Assembly: GCF_040629175.1 (NCBI RefSeq)
Contig: NZ_JBEXUX010000022.1
Span: forward strand, 62,001-126,000
Source: Embleya sp040629175
Lineage (GTDB): Bacteria; Actinomycetota; Actinomycetes; Streptomycetales; Streptomycetaceae
Direction of reading: 5' to 3'
Length of the DNA stretch: 64,000 nucleotides
The position numbers and the translations under genes were made by a program. This document shows positions 45,937-53,874 of the stretch, in pieces; the first letter of the stretch is position 1, and the number at the start of each line of letters is the position of its first letter. Below the pieces are notes generated by a model. It searched no databases, was not told the origin of the DNA, and worked only from the letters and a program-made list of their open reading frames with translations.

Positions 45937-46140
45937 ATGGCTTCTGGAGAGAGGCCTCTCAACGAGGTCAACTTCTTGACTGTGGCCGAGGTGGCCGCGG
46001 TGATGCGGGTGTCCAAGATGACGGTGTATCGCCTGGTCCACAGTGGCGAGATGCCGGCCATCAGGGTTGGTCGGTCCTTCCGAGTTCCGGAACAGGCCGT
46101 CCACGACTACCTGCGAGACTCCTACGTGGAAACAGCGTAG
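45937..46140 (+). CDS. bdtA: BdtA, BldC-like MerR-type DNA-binding protein
   Basis: 67 residues, essentially one winged HTH: FLTVAEVAAVMRVSKMTVYRLVHSGEMPAIRVGRSFRVPEQAV. The family (excisionase/BldC type) binds DNA as head-to-tail oligomers. In Streptomyces this gene is known as BldD target A, near bldN. The ATG at 45937 agrees with the usual start; an ATG 15 bp earlier is possible. Only a half BldD site (ACTCTG at 45855-45860) was found upstream. It is directly followed by the bS22 gene. Confidence 0.9.
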   Translation: MASGERPLNEVNFLTVAEVAAVMRVSKMTVYRLVHSGEMPAIRVGRSFRVPEQAVHDYLRDSYVETA

Positions 46141-46259
46141 GGGGGCATTACGGACCGCCTCGTTTAGAGGTGGGCCGGGGCGGCGAGTAGGCTGGCCCCC
46201 AGTTGTGCGGGCTGATCCGGCTCCGCGCGGTAGGAACGTCACGTGAGCGAGGGTTGTCG

Positions 46260-46358
46260 GTGGGCTCTGTCATCAAGAAGCGTCGCAAGCGCATGGCGAA
46301 GAAGAAGCACCGCAAGCTTCTCAAGAAGACGCGTGTGCAGCGTCGCAACAAGAAGTAG
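46260..46358 (+). CDS. Small ribosomal protein bS22 (AURKAIP1/COX24 type)
   Basis: 32-residue very basic protein (GSVIKKRRKRMAKKKHRK, ending RVQRRNKK), the actinobacterial 30S subunit protein that sits near the decoding centre. It has no acidic residue at all. The GTG at 46260 has AGGG 6 nt upstream. It lies 120 bp after bdtA, the conserved order in Streptomyces, and is followed by a hairpin terminator. Confidence 0.93.
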   Translation: MGSVIKKRRKRMAKKKHRKLLKKTRVQRRNKK

Positions 46359-46392
46359 GCATCCCACCGGCGTATGCCGCTGAAGCCTTGGG

Positions 46393-46436
46393 CGACCGCC
46401 CGACGTGTTCCCTTCGGGGGACGCGTCGGGCGGTCG
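46393..46436 (+). terminator. Terminator hairpin after the bS22 gene
   Basis: CGACCGCCCGACG (46393-46405) pairs with CGTCGGGCGGTCG (46424-46436), 13 bp; the top is capped by CCCTTCGGGG, a stable UUCG tetraloop. Confidence 0.75.
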
Positions 46437-46645
46437 TCGTGCGTTTCGGGGTGTTGCGCGCGGATGTCCCGGGCACGCGGATGGGCGGAACGCGTGTGAA
46501 CGCCTCGTAAACCCGCGCCCGGCGGGTAGTCGGTACGGATACGTTGGAACTTGTCGTCTCGCGTATGCGTTCCGTAACCATTCGGCTGCATGCCGATCAC
46601 CCGGCGATCACCTGGCGAGCAAACATGGGCGGGGGGAGGCACGAC

Positions 46646-47680
46646 ATGGGACGTGTCGTCATGGTCACCGGCGTGGCCGGCGACCCGGGCGCCGATTTCG
46701 TGCGGATGATCCGCGACGAACCCGGCGTCGATCGCGTGATCGGGGTCGACCTGGTCGAACCCGCGTCCGCCCCCGACGGGGTGGACTTCGTGCTCGCCGA
46801 CATCCGCAACCCGATGATCGCCAAGGTGGTCGCGTCGGCCGCGGTGGACACCGTGGTGCACCTGAGCCCCAGCGAGGTGCCGCCGACCCACGGCGGCGCG
46901 GTCTCGATCAAGGAGACCAACGTCATCGGCACCATGCAGCTCCTCGCGGCCTGCCAGAAGGCCCCGTCGATCCGCCGCCTGGTGGTGCGCTCGACCACCG
47001 CCGTCTACGGCGGTTCGCCGCGCGACCCCGCGCTGTTCGCCGAGGACACCGAACCGCGCGTGCAGCCCACCGGGGGCTGGGCCAAGGACGCCGTCGAGAT
47101 CGAGGGCTACGTGCGCGGCTTCGCCCGGCGCCGGCCGGATGTCGCGGTCACGGTGCTGCGGTTCGCGCCGCAGCTCGGGCCGCGGACCGATTCGCCGATG
47201 GGCTCCTACTTCGGGCTCCCGGTGTTGCCGACGGTGCTCGGCTACGACCCGCGCCTGCAGTTCGTGCACGAGGACGACCTGTTGGAGGCGCTGCGGATCG
47301 CCGTATCGGCCGATCGGCCCGGCACCTACAACATCGCCGCCGAGGGGGTGCTGTTCCTGTCCCAGGCCGCGCGTCGGCTGGGTCGACCGGTGTTGCCCTT
47401 CCCGGCCGCCGCGGTCGGGCTGGTCAATCAGGGTTTGCGCCGCGCGGGTTCGGTGCACCTGTCCGCCGAGCAGGTGCGGCTGCTCACCCACGGGCGTGTG
47501 GTCGACCCCACGCGTGCCCGGGAGAAATTGGGCTTCGTCGCGGCCAGGACCACGGCCGAGACGTTCGCCGACTATGCCGGGGGTCGACATTCGGCCGGCC
47601 TGCTCGACCCCAGGCGCCTGGCACAGGTGCCCGATCGACTCGCCACGTTGCTGCTCACCAGGAGGAGCCCCGATGGGTGA
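46646..47680 (+). CDS. NAD-dependent epimerase/dehydratase
   Basis: 344-residue extended SDR. The nucleotide motif is VTGVAGDPGADF; STTAVYGGSP carries a catalytic Ser/Tyr region and VRGFARRRPDV follows, though a clean YxxxK is not seen (the region around GWAKDAVEIEGYV may serve). Substrate unknown. The ATG at 46646 has GGGGGGAGG 6 nt upstream. It overlaps the acyltransferase gene by 8 bp, so the two form an operon, conserved next to rsbN-bldN in Streptomyces. Confidence 0.88.
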   Translation: MGRVVMVTGVAGDPGADFVRMIRDEPGVDRVIGVDLVEPASAPDGVDFVLADIRNPMIAKVVASAAVDTVVHLSPSEVPPTHGGAVSIKETNVIGTMQLLAACQKAPSIRRLVVRSTTAVYGGSPRDPALFAEDTEPRVQPTGGWAKDAVEIEGYVRGFARRRPDVAVTVLRFAPQLGPRTDSPMGSYFGLPVLPTVLGYDPRLQFVHEDDLLEALRIAVSADRPGTYNIAAEGVLFLSQAARRLGRPVLPFPAAAVGLVNQGLRRAGSVHLSAEQVRLLTHGRVVDPTRAREKLGFVAARTTAETFADYAGGRHSAGLLDPRRLAQVPDRLATLLLTRRSPDG

Positions 47681-48863
47681 CGCCCGGATCATTCCCTTCG
47701 ACGGTGCCACCTCCGGCGCGCGTACCCCCGCGCCCCGGTCGGGGCGACGGCCCACCCGACCCGCTCGGGCGGTCCGGGTGCCCGAGCCGGTCGAGGGTGA
47801 GGTGCCGGTGCGGTCGATCGAGGCGCGCCCGACGCGGGAGCGGCCGGCCGGCCGGGGCGAGGAGAGCACGGGCGAGGAGAAGGCGGACGCCGGTGCGGGG
47901 CCCAGGCGGGCACCGGCGGGCGGACGGGAACCGGGGACCGGGCGTTCGTTGCTCGGGTCGCTCGCCGGCGCGGTCGGCGGGGTCGTGGGCGGTGCCGCCG
48001 CCGGGTTGTTGGACGGGGTGGCCGGGCCGGGTTGGGAGGACAAGGCCGCGGACGGGCTCGCCTTCCTCCGCCGGCGGATCACCGGCGACTACGAGGTGGA
48101 CGAGTTCGGTTTCGACCCCGAGCTCAACGACAAGCTGATGGCCGCGCTGCGGGTGGTGTACGAGCAGTACTTCCGGGTCGAGGTCAGCGGCCTGGAGAAC
48201 ATCCCGGCCAAGGGCGGCGCGCTGATCGTCGCGAACCACTCCGGCACGCTGCCCGTGGACGCGTTGATGACCCAGGTGGCGGTGCACGACCACCACCCCG
48301 ACCAGCGCAATCTGCGACTGCTCGCCGCCGACCTGGTCTTCCAGCTACCGCTGGTGGGGTCGGTGGCGCGCAAGAGCGGGCACACCCTCGCCTGCCACGC
48401 GGACGCCGAACGCCTGCTCGCGAAGGGTGAATTGGTCGGCGTGTGGCCCGAGGGCTACAAGGGTCTGGGCAAGCCGTTCAGCGAGCGGTACAAGCTGCAA
48501 CGCTTCGGCCGCGGCGGTTTCGTCTCGGCGGCGCTGCGCACCGGGGTGCCGATCGTGCCGTGCTCGATCGTGGGCGCCGAGGAGATCTTCCCGATGGTGG
48601 GCAACGTGCGCACGCTCGCCCGCCTGCTGAACCTGCCCTACTTCCCGGTCACCCCGACCTTCCCGCTGCTGGGCCCGCTCGGTCTGGTGCCGCTGCCGAC
48701 CCGCTGGCGGATCGAGTTCGGCGAGCCGATTCGCACCGACGCGTACGCGCAGGAGGCGGCGGACGACCCGATGGTGGTGTTCAACCTCACCGACGAGGTG
48801 CGCGAGACGATCCAGCACACCATCTACCGGCTGCTGATGCAGCGTCGGTCGGTCTTTTTCTAG
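47673..48863 (+). CDS. Lysophospholipid acyltransferase-family protein
   Basis: 396 residues. The first 115 are Pro/Arg/Glu-rich and disordered; then LLGSLAGAVGGVVGGAAAGLL, and from about residue 160 a PlsC-like domain: IVANHSGTLPVDALM (the NHSG variant of the NHxxxxD motif), GVWPEGYKGLG (motif III EG), and PIVPCSIVGAEEIFPM (motif IV). It probably acylates glycerophospholipids at the membrane. AGGAGG lies 8 nt before the ATG. The gene is closed by a 23-bp palindrome shared with rsbN. Confidence 0.86.
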   Translation: MGDARIIPFDGATSGARTPAPRSGRRPTRPARAVRVPEPVEGEVPVRSIEARPTRERPAGRGEESTGEEKADAGAGPRRAPAGGREPGTGRSLLGSLAGAVGGVVGGAAAGLLDGVAGPGWEDKAADGLAFLRRRITGDYEVDEFGFDPELNDKLMAALRVVYEQYFRVEVSGLENIPAKGGALIVANHSGTLPVDALMTQVAVHDHHPDQRNLRLLAADLVFQLPLVGSVARKSGHTLACHADAERLLAKGELVGVWPEGYKGLGKPFSERYKLQRFGRGGFVSAALRTGVPIVPCSIVGAEEIFPMVGNVRTLARLLNLPYFPVTPTFPLLGPLGLVPLPTRWRIEFGEPIRTDAYAQEAADDPMVVFNLTDEVRETIQHTIYRLLMQRRSVFF

Positions 48864-48896
48864 GCGCGTCCCGCACGGTCGGGAGCGTTCCGCGGT

Positions 48897-48943
48897 ACAA
48901 CGCGAGTGGCTCGTGGACGTCGTCCACGAGCCACTCGCGTTGT
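48897..48943. terminator. Bidirectional terminator, 23-bp perfect palindrome
   Basis: Arms 48897-48919 and 48921-48943 are perfectly complementary around a single T. It lies between the acyltransferase gene and convergent rsbN. Confidence 0.75.
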
Positions 48944-48969
48944 CGCCGGGGGCGAGCCGGGGTGCCGAC

Positions 48970-50199
48970 TCAGCCGGGCGGATCCTCCTCGGCGGGACCG
49001 AGCAGGTTGAGCCCGATGCCGGGCAGGCCGGGCAACAGCGGCGGGAGGATCTGACCCTTGGGCGTCTTCGCCGGGGTCGGGGTGGTGCCCGCGCCGCCGG
49101 ATTGGGCGGCGGGACTCTCCGCCGGTGCGCCGCCCAGGAGCGGGATGTTCAGCCCCGGCAGCAGGCCGCCGTCCTGCTGCGGTTGTGGCCGGGGGGCGGA
49201 ACCGCCCGGCGCCGCCGAGCTGTTCGGATGCGGTGCGTCGTTCGCCGCGGTGCCGCCCGGGGGCTGCTGGGCGAGCGGTTGGGATCCGGTGCCGGGTGCG
49301 CCGCCCGGGTTCGCGCCGGGAGCGGCCGGCGATCCGTCGGTGCGCCCACCGTCGGCGGGCTCGGCCGAGGTCTTCCCGGCGGTGCCCGCGATCGGGGCGA
49401 CCTGCTCGTTGATCGCGGTGAGCAGGGTGCGGACCCGGTCGCGCTCGGAGGACAACTCCGGCGGGAGCCGGTCGCCGATCCGATCCATGCGCTCGTGGCC
49501 GGCGCGGGCGAAGTCGGCCAGATTGCGCATCGAGCCGTCGCTGCCGCTCTTGCGGAAGTGGTCGGTGAGCAGCGCACGACCCTTGTCGGCCTCGTCGCGC
49601 CAGTCGTCGAGCACCTGCCGCAGGTGTCGCACCGTCGCCTTGTCGGCGGGCGTGTGGCCAGCTCGCCGGAGCAACTGTTCGGCCTCGCCCATGCGGGTCT
49701 CGGCCTGCTGGAGATAGCGCTCGCCGCGCTCGTGATCGTTGTCGGCGAGCGAGATCTTGAAGTCTTCGACCGTGCGCTTGACGCCGTACGTCATGTCGCC
49801 GGGCAACGCGTCGGAGCTGGCATAGGCCACCCCGCCGAGGCCGCCGCCGGTGACCACCACGAACGCGCCCGCGATGGCCGCGCGCCGACGCCAGCGCACG
49901 GTGCGCGGCGGGGCGGTCGGCTCCTTGCGGCGATGGGCGCCGCGGGGAGCGGGCACGGTGGCCATGCCCTCGGTCGCGGGCAGTGCCGCGGCCTCGTCCA
50001 GCAGACGTTGCCGTAGCGCGGCTCGAAAGTCCGTGCTCGGCACCGGCGCCGACTCCGACCGATCACGCAGCAGCTCGGCGGTCCGCAACAGCGGAACCAA
50101 CGCGGGCAGAGGATCTGCCGATCGGTTGTTGCGGTCGTTCTCGTCGAGGGCCCGCGCGAAGGCGTTCGCGGGTCGCCGATCCAGGGCCGCAATGCTCAC
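48970..50199 (-). CDS. rsbN: RsbN, anti-sigma factor of BldN
   Basis: Membrane-bound anti-sigma factor that holds BldN inactive until development. 409 residues: an N-terminal cytoplasmic sigma-binding region (residues 1-75, ANAFARALDE, STDFRAALRQRLLDEAAAL), one membrane helix (107-127), a DUF5667 helical domain outside (about 128-235, ALPGDMTYGVKRTVEDFKIS) and a long Pro/Gly/Ser tail. The GTG at 50199 has AGGAGG 8 nt upstream. It lies directly downstream of bldN on the same strand, the defining arrangement of this pair. Confidence 0.93.
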   Translation of the reverse strand: MSIAALDRRPANAFARALDENDRNNRSADPLPALVPLLRTAELLRDRSESAPVPSTDFRAALRQRLLDEAAALPATEGMATVPAPRGAHRRKEPTAPPRTVRWRRRAAIAGAFVVVTGGGLGGVAYASSDALPGDMTYGVKRTVEDFKISLADNDHERGERYLQQAETRMGEAEQLLRRAGHTPADKATVRHLRQVLDDWRDEADKGRALLTDHFRKSGSDGSMRNLADFARAGHERMDRIGDRLPPELSSERDRVRTLLTAINEQVAPIAGTAGKTSAEPADGGRTDGSPAAPGANPGGAPGTGSQPLAQQPPGGTAANDAPHPNSSAAPGGSAPRPQPQQDGGLLPGLNIPLLGGAPAESPAAQSGGAGTTPTPAKTPKGQILPPLLPGLPGIGLNLLGPAEEDPPG

Positions 50200-50344
50200 T
50201 GGCCGCACCTCCTCCCCCCGGATGTCCGTCCAGGGAAGTCTCCGGGTCGGGGGCCACAGGGCGGCTCCCCGCCGCAACGATCCCCGAAGGGGGTCGCTAT
50301 CCGGGAGAACGAGCCGACGGCCCCGAAGGTTACGGAAGTGTGAT

Positions 50345-51130
50345 TCACCGCACGTCCTCGGGCAGCAGCCTGGCGAGCGTCCGTACGGCGCGGTATTGCA
50401 ACGTCTTGATCGCCCCCTCGTTCTTACCCATGATCTGTGCGGTCTCCGCGACCGAGAGTCCCTGCAGGAAGCGCAGGGTCACGCACTCCTGCTGTTGGGG
50501 GTTGAGCTTGTGCACGGCGTCCAGGAGGGCCGCGTTGGACAACGATTCCAGGACGCAGTCCTCGGGGCTGGACTCGACCTCGTTGGCGTCGAGCATCTCC
50601 CCGGTGGTGACTTCGAGGCGGAATCGGCTGGACTTGAAGTGGTCGGCGACCAGGTTGCGCGCGATGGTCACCAACCACGCGCCGAAGTCGCGGCCCTGCC
50701 AGGTGAAGGTGCCGATCCGGCGCAGCGCGCGCAGGAAGGTCTCGCTGGTCAGATCCTCGGCGACGGCACGGCCGCCGACCCGGTAGTAGATGTACCGGTA
50801 GACGGTGTCGAAGTAGTTGTCGTAAAGCTGGGCGAAGGCATCGCCGTCGCCGTCCTGGGCGAGTTCGACGAGGGCCATGATGCGGCGGGCCTCGCCGTCC
50901 GGACCCGGTCCCCGGGTGTATCCGGAGCCTCGGGTCGGACGGGTCGGTTCGGTGGTGCCGGCGCGCGCCGCGAGGGCGAAGCCCACGGGCCGACCCGAGG
51001 TCGCGCAACAGACCCCGGCTCCGTAACCGGCGGTGGCGGCGAAGCCTACGGACGGAGGGGCAAAGCTCGCGCACACCGCCGCACGCAGTGTCGCCAGCCC
51101 GGACACGTCAACCCGGACGATTCGGTGCAC
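50345..51130 (-). CDS. bldN: Developmental ECF sigma factor BldN (pro-sigma)
   Basis: ECF sigma factor needed for aerial growth (chaplin and rodlin genes in Streptomyces). 261 residues. The first 83 are the Ala/Gly-rich pro-sequence (VDVSGLATLRAAV) that is removed in the known protein. Region 2 is at about 98-165 (AFAQLYDNYFDTVYRYIYYRVGG, DFGAWLVTIARNLVADHF), region 4 at about 200-255 with HTH LSVAETAQIMGKNEGAIKTLQYRAV. The GTG at 51130 has AGGGAG 4 nt upstream. A near-perfect BldD box lies at 51224-51236. Confidence 0.96.
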   Translation of the reverse strand: MHRIVRVDVSGLATLRAAVCASFAPPSVGFAATAGYGAGVCCATSGRPVGFALAARAGTTEPTRPTRGSGYTRGPGPDGEARRIMALVELAQDGDGDAFAQLYDNYFDTVYRYIYYRVGGRAVAEDLTSETFLRALRRIGTFTWQGRDFGAWLVTIARNLVADHFKSSRFRLEVTTGEMLDANEVESSPEDCVLESLSNAALLDAVHKLNPQQQECVTLRFLQGLSVAETAQIMGKNEGAIKTLQYRAVRTLARLLPEDVR

Positions 51131-51391
51131 GGGACTCCCTGTTGCTTCAGCGGTAATTACGTTCGGTGCGGAATCGATCACCCATAGTAGGGAAGTTGGA
51201 TACCGCTGTGCGCCGATCGAGAATAACGCTTAGTAAAGGAAGGGATACCAAGTGTGCCCATCGGCGTTGTGAAGCTACCGGGATCGACCGCTGTTGTGTG
51301 CTCTTTGCGTGTTTGCCGGGTTGTCCCGGGTCAGGTGTGCTATATGCGGACAACTCGCCGCCGTTCGGGCGTCCCCGGGCAGCCCGAAACA
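51131..51391. other. bldN promoter region
   Basis: 261 bp upstream of bldN. It contains the BldD-like box and, on the minus strand, TACTAT (51184-51189) as a possible -10. No gene. Confidence 0.45.
51224..51236. promoter_or_regulatory. BldD box upstream of bldN
   Basis: TAACGCTTAGTAA fits the BldD consensus TNACNCWGNGTNA at every defined position but one (T for G at position 8). bldN is a known BldD target in Streptomyces. Confidence 0.65.
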
Positions 51392-51418
51392 ACCCCCTCG
51401 TCGCAGGTCGCAGGGGGT
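51392..51418 (-). terminator. Terminator of the HAD gene
   Basis: ACCCCCT and AGGGGGT form a 7-bp stem with a 13-nt loop; reading on the minus strand the stem is followed by TGTTT. A second hairpin (TTCGGGC/GCCCGAA) lies at 51364-51388. Confidence 0.55.
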
Positions 51419-51441
51419 GCGCGGGGGTTTCGGTGGGCCGC

Positions 51442-52347
51442 TCAGACGCGGCCGGGCACCCGACGTCGTACGGCGGTGCCGGCGACCAGCGCGCCGGCGA
51501 CCGCACCCACGCCGGCGGCGGCCGGCAGCCCGATGCGGGCGGCCTTGCGACCGGTGCGGTAGTCCTTCACGCGCCACCCGTACGCCCGGGCGTGGCGGCG
51601 CAACCGCAGATCCGGATTGACCGCGCACGGATCGCCCACCAGGGTCAACATCGGGATGTCGTTGGCCGAGTCGCTGTAGGCCGAACAGTCGGTCAGGTCC
51701 AGGCCCTCGCGGTCCGCGAGCGCGCGCACGGCCTCCGCCTTGGCCTCGCCGTGCAGCAGTTCGCCGACCAGCCGACCGGTGTACACGCCGTCACTGGTCT
51801 CCGAGACGGTGCCCAGCGCGCCGGTCAGGCCCAGTCGGCCGGCGATCGTGGTGGCGATCTCGATCGGTGCGGCGGTGACCAGCCAGACCTGTCGGCCCGC
51901 GTCCAGGTGCATCTGGGCCAGCCCCCGGGTGCCCGGCCAGATCTTGTCCGCCATGCACTCGTCGAAGATCTCCTCGCCGATCACCCGGATCTCCTCGACC
52001 GTATGGCCCTTCGCGAACGACAGCGCGGCCTCCTGGGCGTCACCCACGTGGCCCATGTGCTCGCCGCCGAGCCGGAACCGGGCCTGCTGCCAGCCGAACC
52101 GGGCGATGTCGCGGGCGCCGAGAAACCGGCGGGCGTACAGCCCCCGGGCCAGGTGGAAGATCGACGCGCCGCGCATCACGGTGTTGTCCAGGTCGAAGAA
52201 CGCGGCGCCGATCGGGGTGGGCAGGCCGTCCTCGCCGGGGGCGCGTGGCGGGGCGCTCGCGTGCGCGGCGGCGGCAGCGGCCTCGCCCGCCCGCACGGCG
52301 CTGTCGTTGGTGTTCTTGGTCGTCGATCGCCGGCGCAAGAGAACCAT
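51442..52347 (-). CDS. HAD-IB family phosphatase (SerB-like)
   Basis: 301 residues. The N-terminus is basic then Ala-rich; motif I is FFDLDNTVMRG, motif II VTAAP, motif III Lys in GEAKAEAV, motif IV YSDSANDIPML. The C-terminus holds a hydrophobic stretch (GLPAAAGVGAVAGALVAGTAV) and RRR, so it is probably membrane-associated. Related streptomycete proteins are annotated HAD-IB hydrolases; phosphoserine or a lipid phosphate are possible substrates. The ATG at 52347 follows TACGCT by 7 nt on this strand. Confidence 0.9.
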   Translation of the reverse strand: MVLLRRRSTTKNTNDSAVRAGEAAAAAAHASAPPRAPGEDGLPTPIGAAFFDLDNTVMRGASIFHLARGLYARRFLGARDIARFGWQQARFRLGGEHMGHVGDAQEAALSFAKGHTVEEIRVIGEEIFDECMADKIWPGTRGLAQMHLDAGRQVWLVTAAPIEIATTIAGRLGLTGALGTVSETSDGVYTGRLVGELLHGEAKAEAVRALADREGLDLTDCSAYSDSANDIPMLTLVGDPCAVNPDLRLRRHARAYGWRVKDYRTGRKAARIGLPAAAGVGAVAGALVAGTAVRRRVPGRV

Positions 52348-52354
52348 GTGGTCG

Positions 52355-52360
52355 AGCGTA
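52355..52360 (-). promoter_or_regulatory. -10 box TACGCT, leaderless start
   Basis: On the minus strand, TACGCT, 7 nt, then the ATG at 52347. Confidence 0.5.
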
Positions 52361-52510
52361 GTAGGCGTGTATTGCGACTGTGTGGCGGTTGTCTTGCCGC
52401 GCCGCGCCGCGTCGGTGAAACCGGGACCGCGCCGACTCGCCCGCGCCGTCGGCGCCCCGGAGCGCGGGCGGCCTTCTGGCCGGCGCCCCCGACGGGTGAC
52501 AATCGAGGAC

Positions 52511-52780
52511 GTGAATCTCTTCCGCCGCCGCGCCGACGCCGCGACCCACACCGTGACGCTGCTCAGCAAGCCCGGTTGTCACCTGTGTGACGACGCCCGT
52601 GTCGTCATCGAACGGGTGGCCGGGGAACTGGGCGTGACCTGGACGGAGGTCGACATCACCGGGGACCCGGAGCTCCAGCACAAGTACTGGGAGCAGATCC
52701 CGGTGACGTTGGTGGACGACCGGCAGCACGATTTCTGGCGAGTGGACGAGCGGCGGTTGCGCCGGGCTCTGGGGGGCTGA
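52511..52780 (+). CDS. Glutaredoxin-like thiol protein
   Basis: 89 residues with a thioredoxin fold. VTLLSKPGCHLCDDARVVIERV gives the CxxC redox site, WTEVDITGDPELQHKYWEQIPVTLVDD the cis-Pro loop (IPV). It belongs to the DUF836/glutaredoxin-like group found beside rex and hem genes in Streptomyces. The GTG at 52511 is preceded by GAGGAC only 2 nt away and by GACAAT 7 nt away, so a leaderless start is possible. A role in thiol redox balance fits the Rex neighbour but is inferred. Confidence 0.85.
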   Translation: MNLFRRRADAATHTVTLLSKPGCHLCDDARVVIERVAGELGVTWTEVDITGDPELQHKYWEQIPVTLVDDRQHDFWRVDERRLRRALGG

Positions 52781-52929
52781 CCGTCCGCGCGCCCCAATCG
52801 TTCGGCCCGACGCCGGCGGCGGGGTCGACGCAGGGGGCCGCCGGAGGGAAATTTTGCCGACACGTACGGTAGGGGGTCGTGCACGATCGGCCACCACGAC
52901 TACGCATGGACCACGCGGACGTCACCTCG

Positions 52930-52945
52930 TGTGACCGAGTTCACG
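52930..52945. promoter_or_regulatory. Rex-like operator, distal
   Basis: TGTGACCGAGTTCACG matches 13 of 16 positions of the Streptomyces Rex operator TGTGAACGCGTTCACA. Confidence 0.55.
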
Positions 52946-52964
52946 CTCCGATTCGGAACCAAGG

Positions 52965-52980
52965 CGTGATGAGCATCACG
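52965..52980. promoter_or_regulatory. Dyad GTGA-N6-TCAC (CRP-like)
   Basis: CGTGATGAGCATCACG is a perfect dyad with 7-bp arms and the spacing of a CRP/FNR-type site, between the two Rex-like operators. Confidence 0.45.
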
Positions 52981-53006
52981 ACAGGCGCTCAAATCGGACA
53001 CCTACT

Positions 53007-53035
53007 TTGTGCGTACGTTCACAAAAGCCTAACCT
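53007..53035 (+). promoter_or_regulatory. rex promoter
   Basis: TTGTGC (53007-53012) and TAACCT (53030-53035) are 17 bp apart and flank the proximal Rex operator, which would block RNA polymerase. Confidence 0.5.
53008..53023. promoter_or_regulatory. Rex operator, proximal (ROP)
   Basis: TGTGCGTACGTTCACA keeps both outer arms of the Rex operator (12 of 16 positions) and overlaps the -35 box of rex. Confidence 0.7.
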
Positions 53036-53072
53036 GGCAATCGAAATCCCAGGTCCCACCCACAGGAGCAGC

Positions 53073-53816
53073 GTGGCTACAGGGCGTACCGAGCGACCGG
53101 CGCAACGGGGACGTGGCATCCCCGAGGCGACGGTGGCGCGGCTTCCGCTGTACCTCCGGGCGCTCAGTGCGCTGTCGGAGCGGGGTGTTCCCACGGTCTC
53201 GTCCGAGGAACTCGCCGCTGCCGCCGGGGTGAATTCAGCGAAGCTGCGCAAGGACCTGTCGTATCTCGGCTCCTACGGCACCCGTGGGGTCGGTTACGAC
53301 GTCGAGTATCTCGTGTACCAAATCTCGCGTGAACTCGGGCTCACCCAAGACTGGCCGGTCGCCATCATCGGCATAGGAAATCTGGGTCACGCCCTGGCCA
53401 ACTACGGTGGATTCGCCTCGCGCGGGTTCCGCGTGGCGGCGCTCCTGGACGCCGATCGGGCGGTCACCGGTCAGCGGATCGCGGGCATGGCGGTGCGGCA
53501 CATGGACGACCTCGAGCAGATCGTGCGCGAGGACCACGTGTCGATCGGCGTGATCACCACGCCCGCGCCGGCCGCGCAGGAGGTGTGCGACCGACTGGTC
53601 GCCGCCGGGATCACGAGCATCCTGAACTTCGCGCCGACCGTGCTCTCGGTTCCCGAGGGGGTGGACGTGCGCAAGGTGGATCTGTCCATCGAACTGCAGA
53701 TCCTGGCCTTCCACGAACAGCGCAAGTCCGGTCTCGATCCCGTCGCGGGACCGGTTCCGGCGCGACCCTCGAAGCCGGGGGAACGCGGCGATCTCCCCGA
53801 GGTGATGCCCGCGTGA
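53073..53816 (+). CDS. rex: Redox-sensing repressor Rex
   Basis: Senses the NADH/NAD+ ratio and represses respiratory and haem genes when NADH is low. 247 residues: winged helix (IPEATVARLPLYLRALSALSERG, VNSAKLRKDLSYLGSYGTRGVGY), then a Rossmann domain with GIGNLGHALANYGGF and a C-terminal swap helix (SIELQILAFHEQ). The GTG at 53073 has CAGGAG 5 nt upstream. It leads the rex-hemA-hemC-hemD operon, as in S. coelicolor, and is probably self-regulated through the operator at 53008-53023. Confidence 0.97.
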   Translation: MATGRTERPAQRGRGIPEATVARLPLYLRALSALSERGVPTVSSEELAAAAGVNSAKLRKDLSYLGSYGTRGVGYDVEYLVYQISRELGLTQDWPVAIIGIGNLGHALANYGGFASRGFRVAALLDADRAVTGQRIAGMAVRHMDDLEQIVREDHVSIGVITTPAPAAQEVCDRLVAAGITSILNFAPTVLSVPEGVDVRKVDLSIELQILAFHEQRKSGLDPVAGPVPARPSKPGERGDLPEVMPA

Positions 53817-53874
53817 CCGGCTGTCGCGTGGGTGTCGCGCCCGCGAACACGGCGAACAACGGTAGGAAGACACC

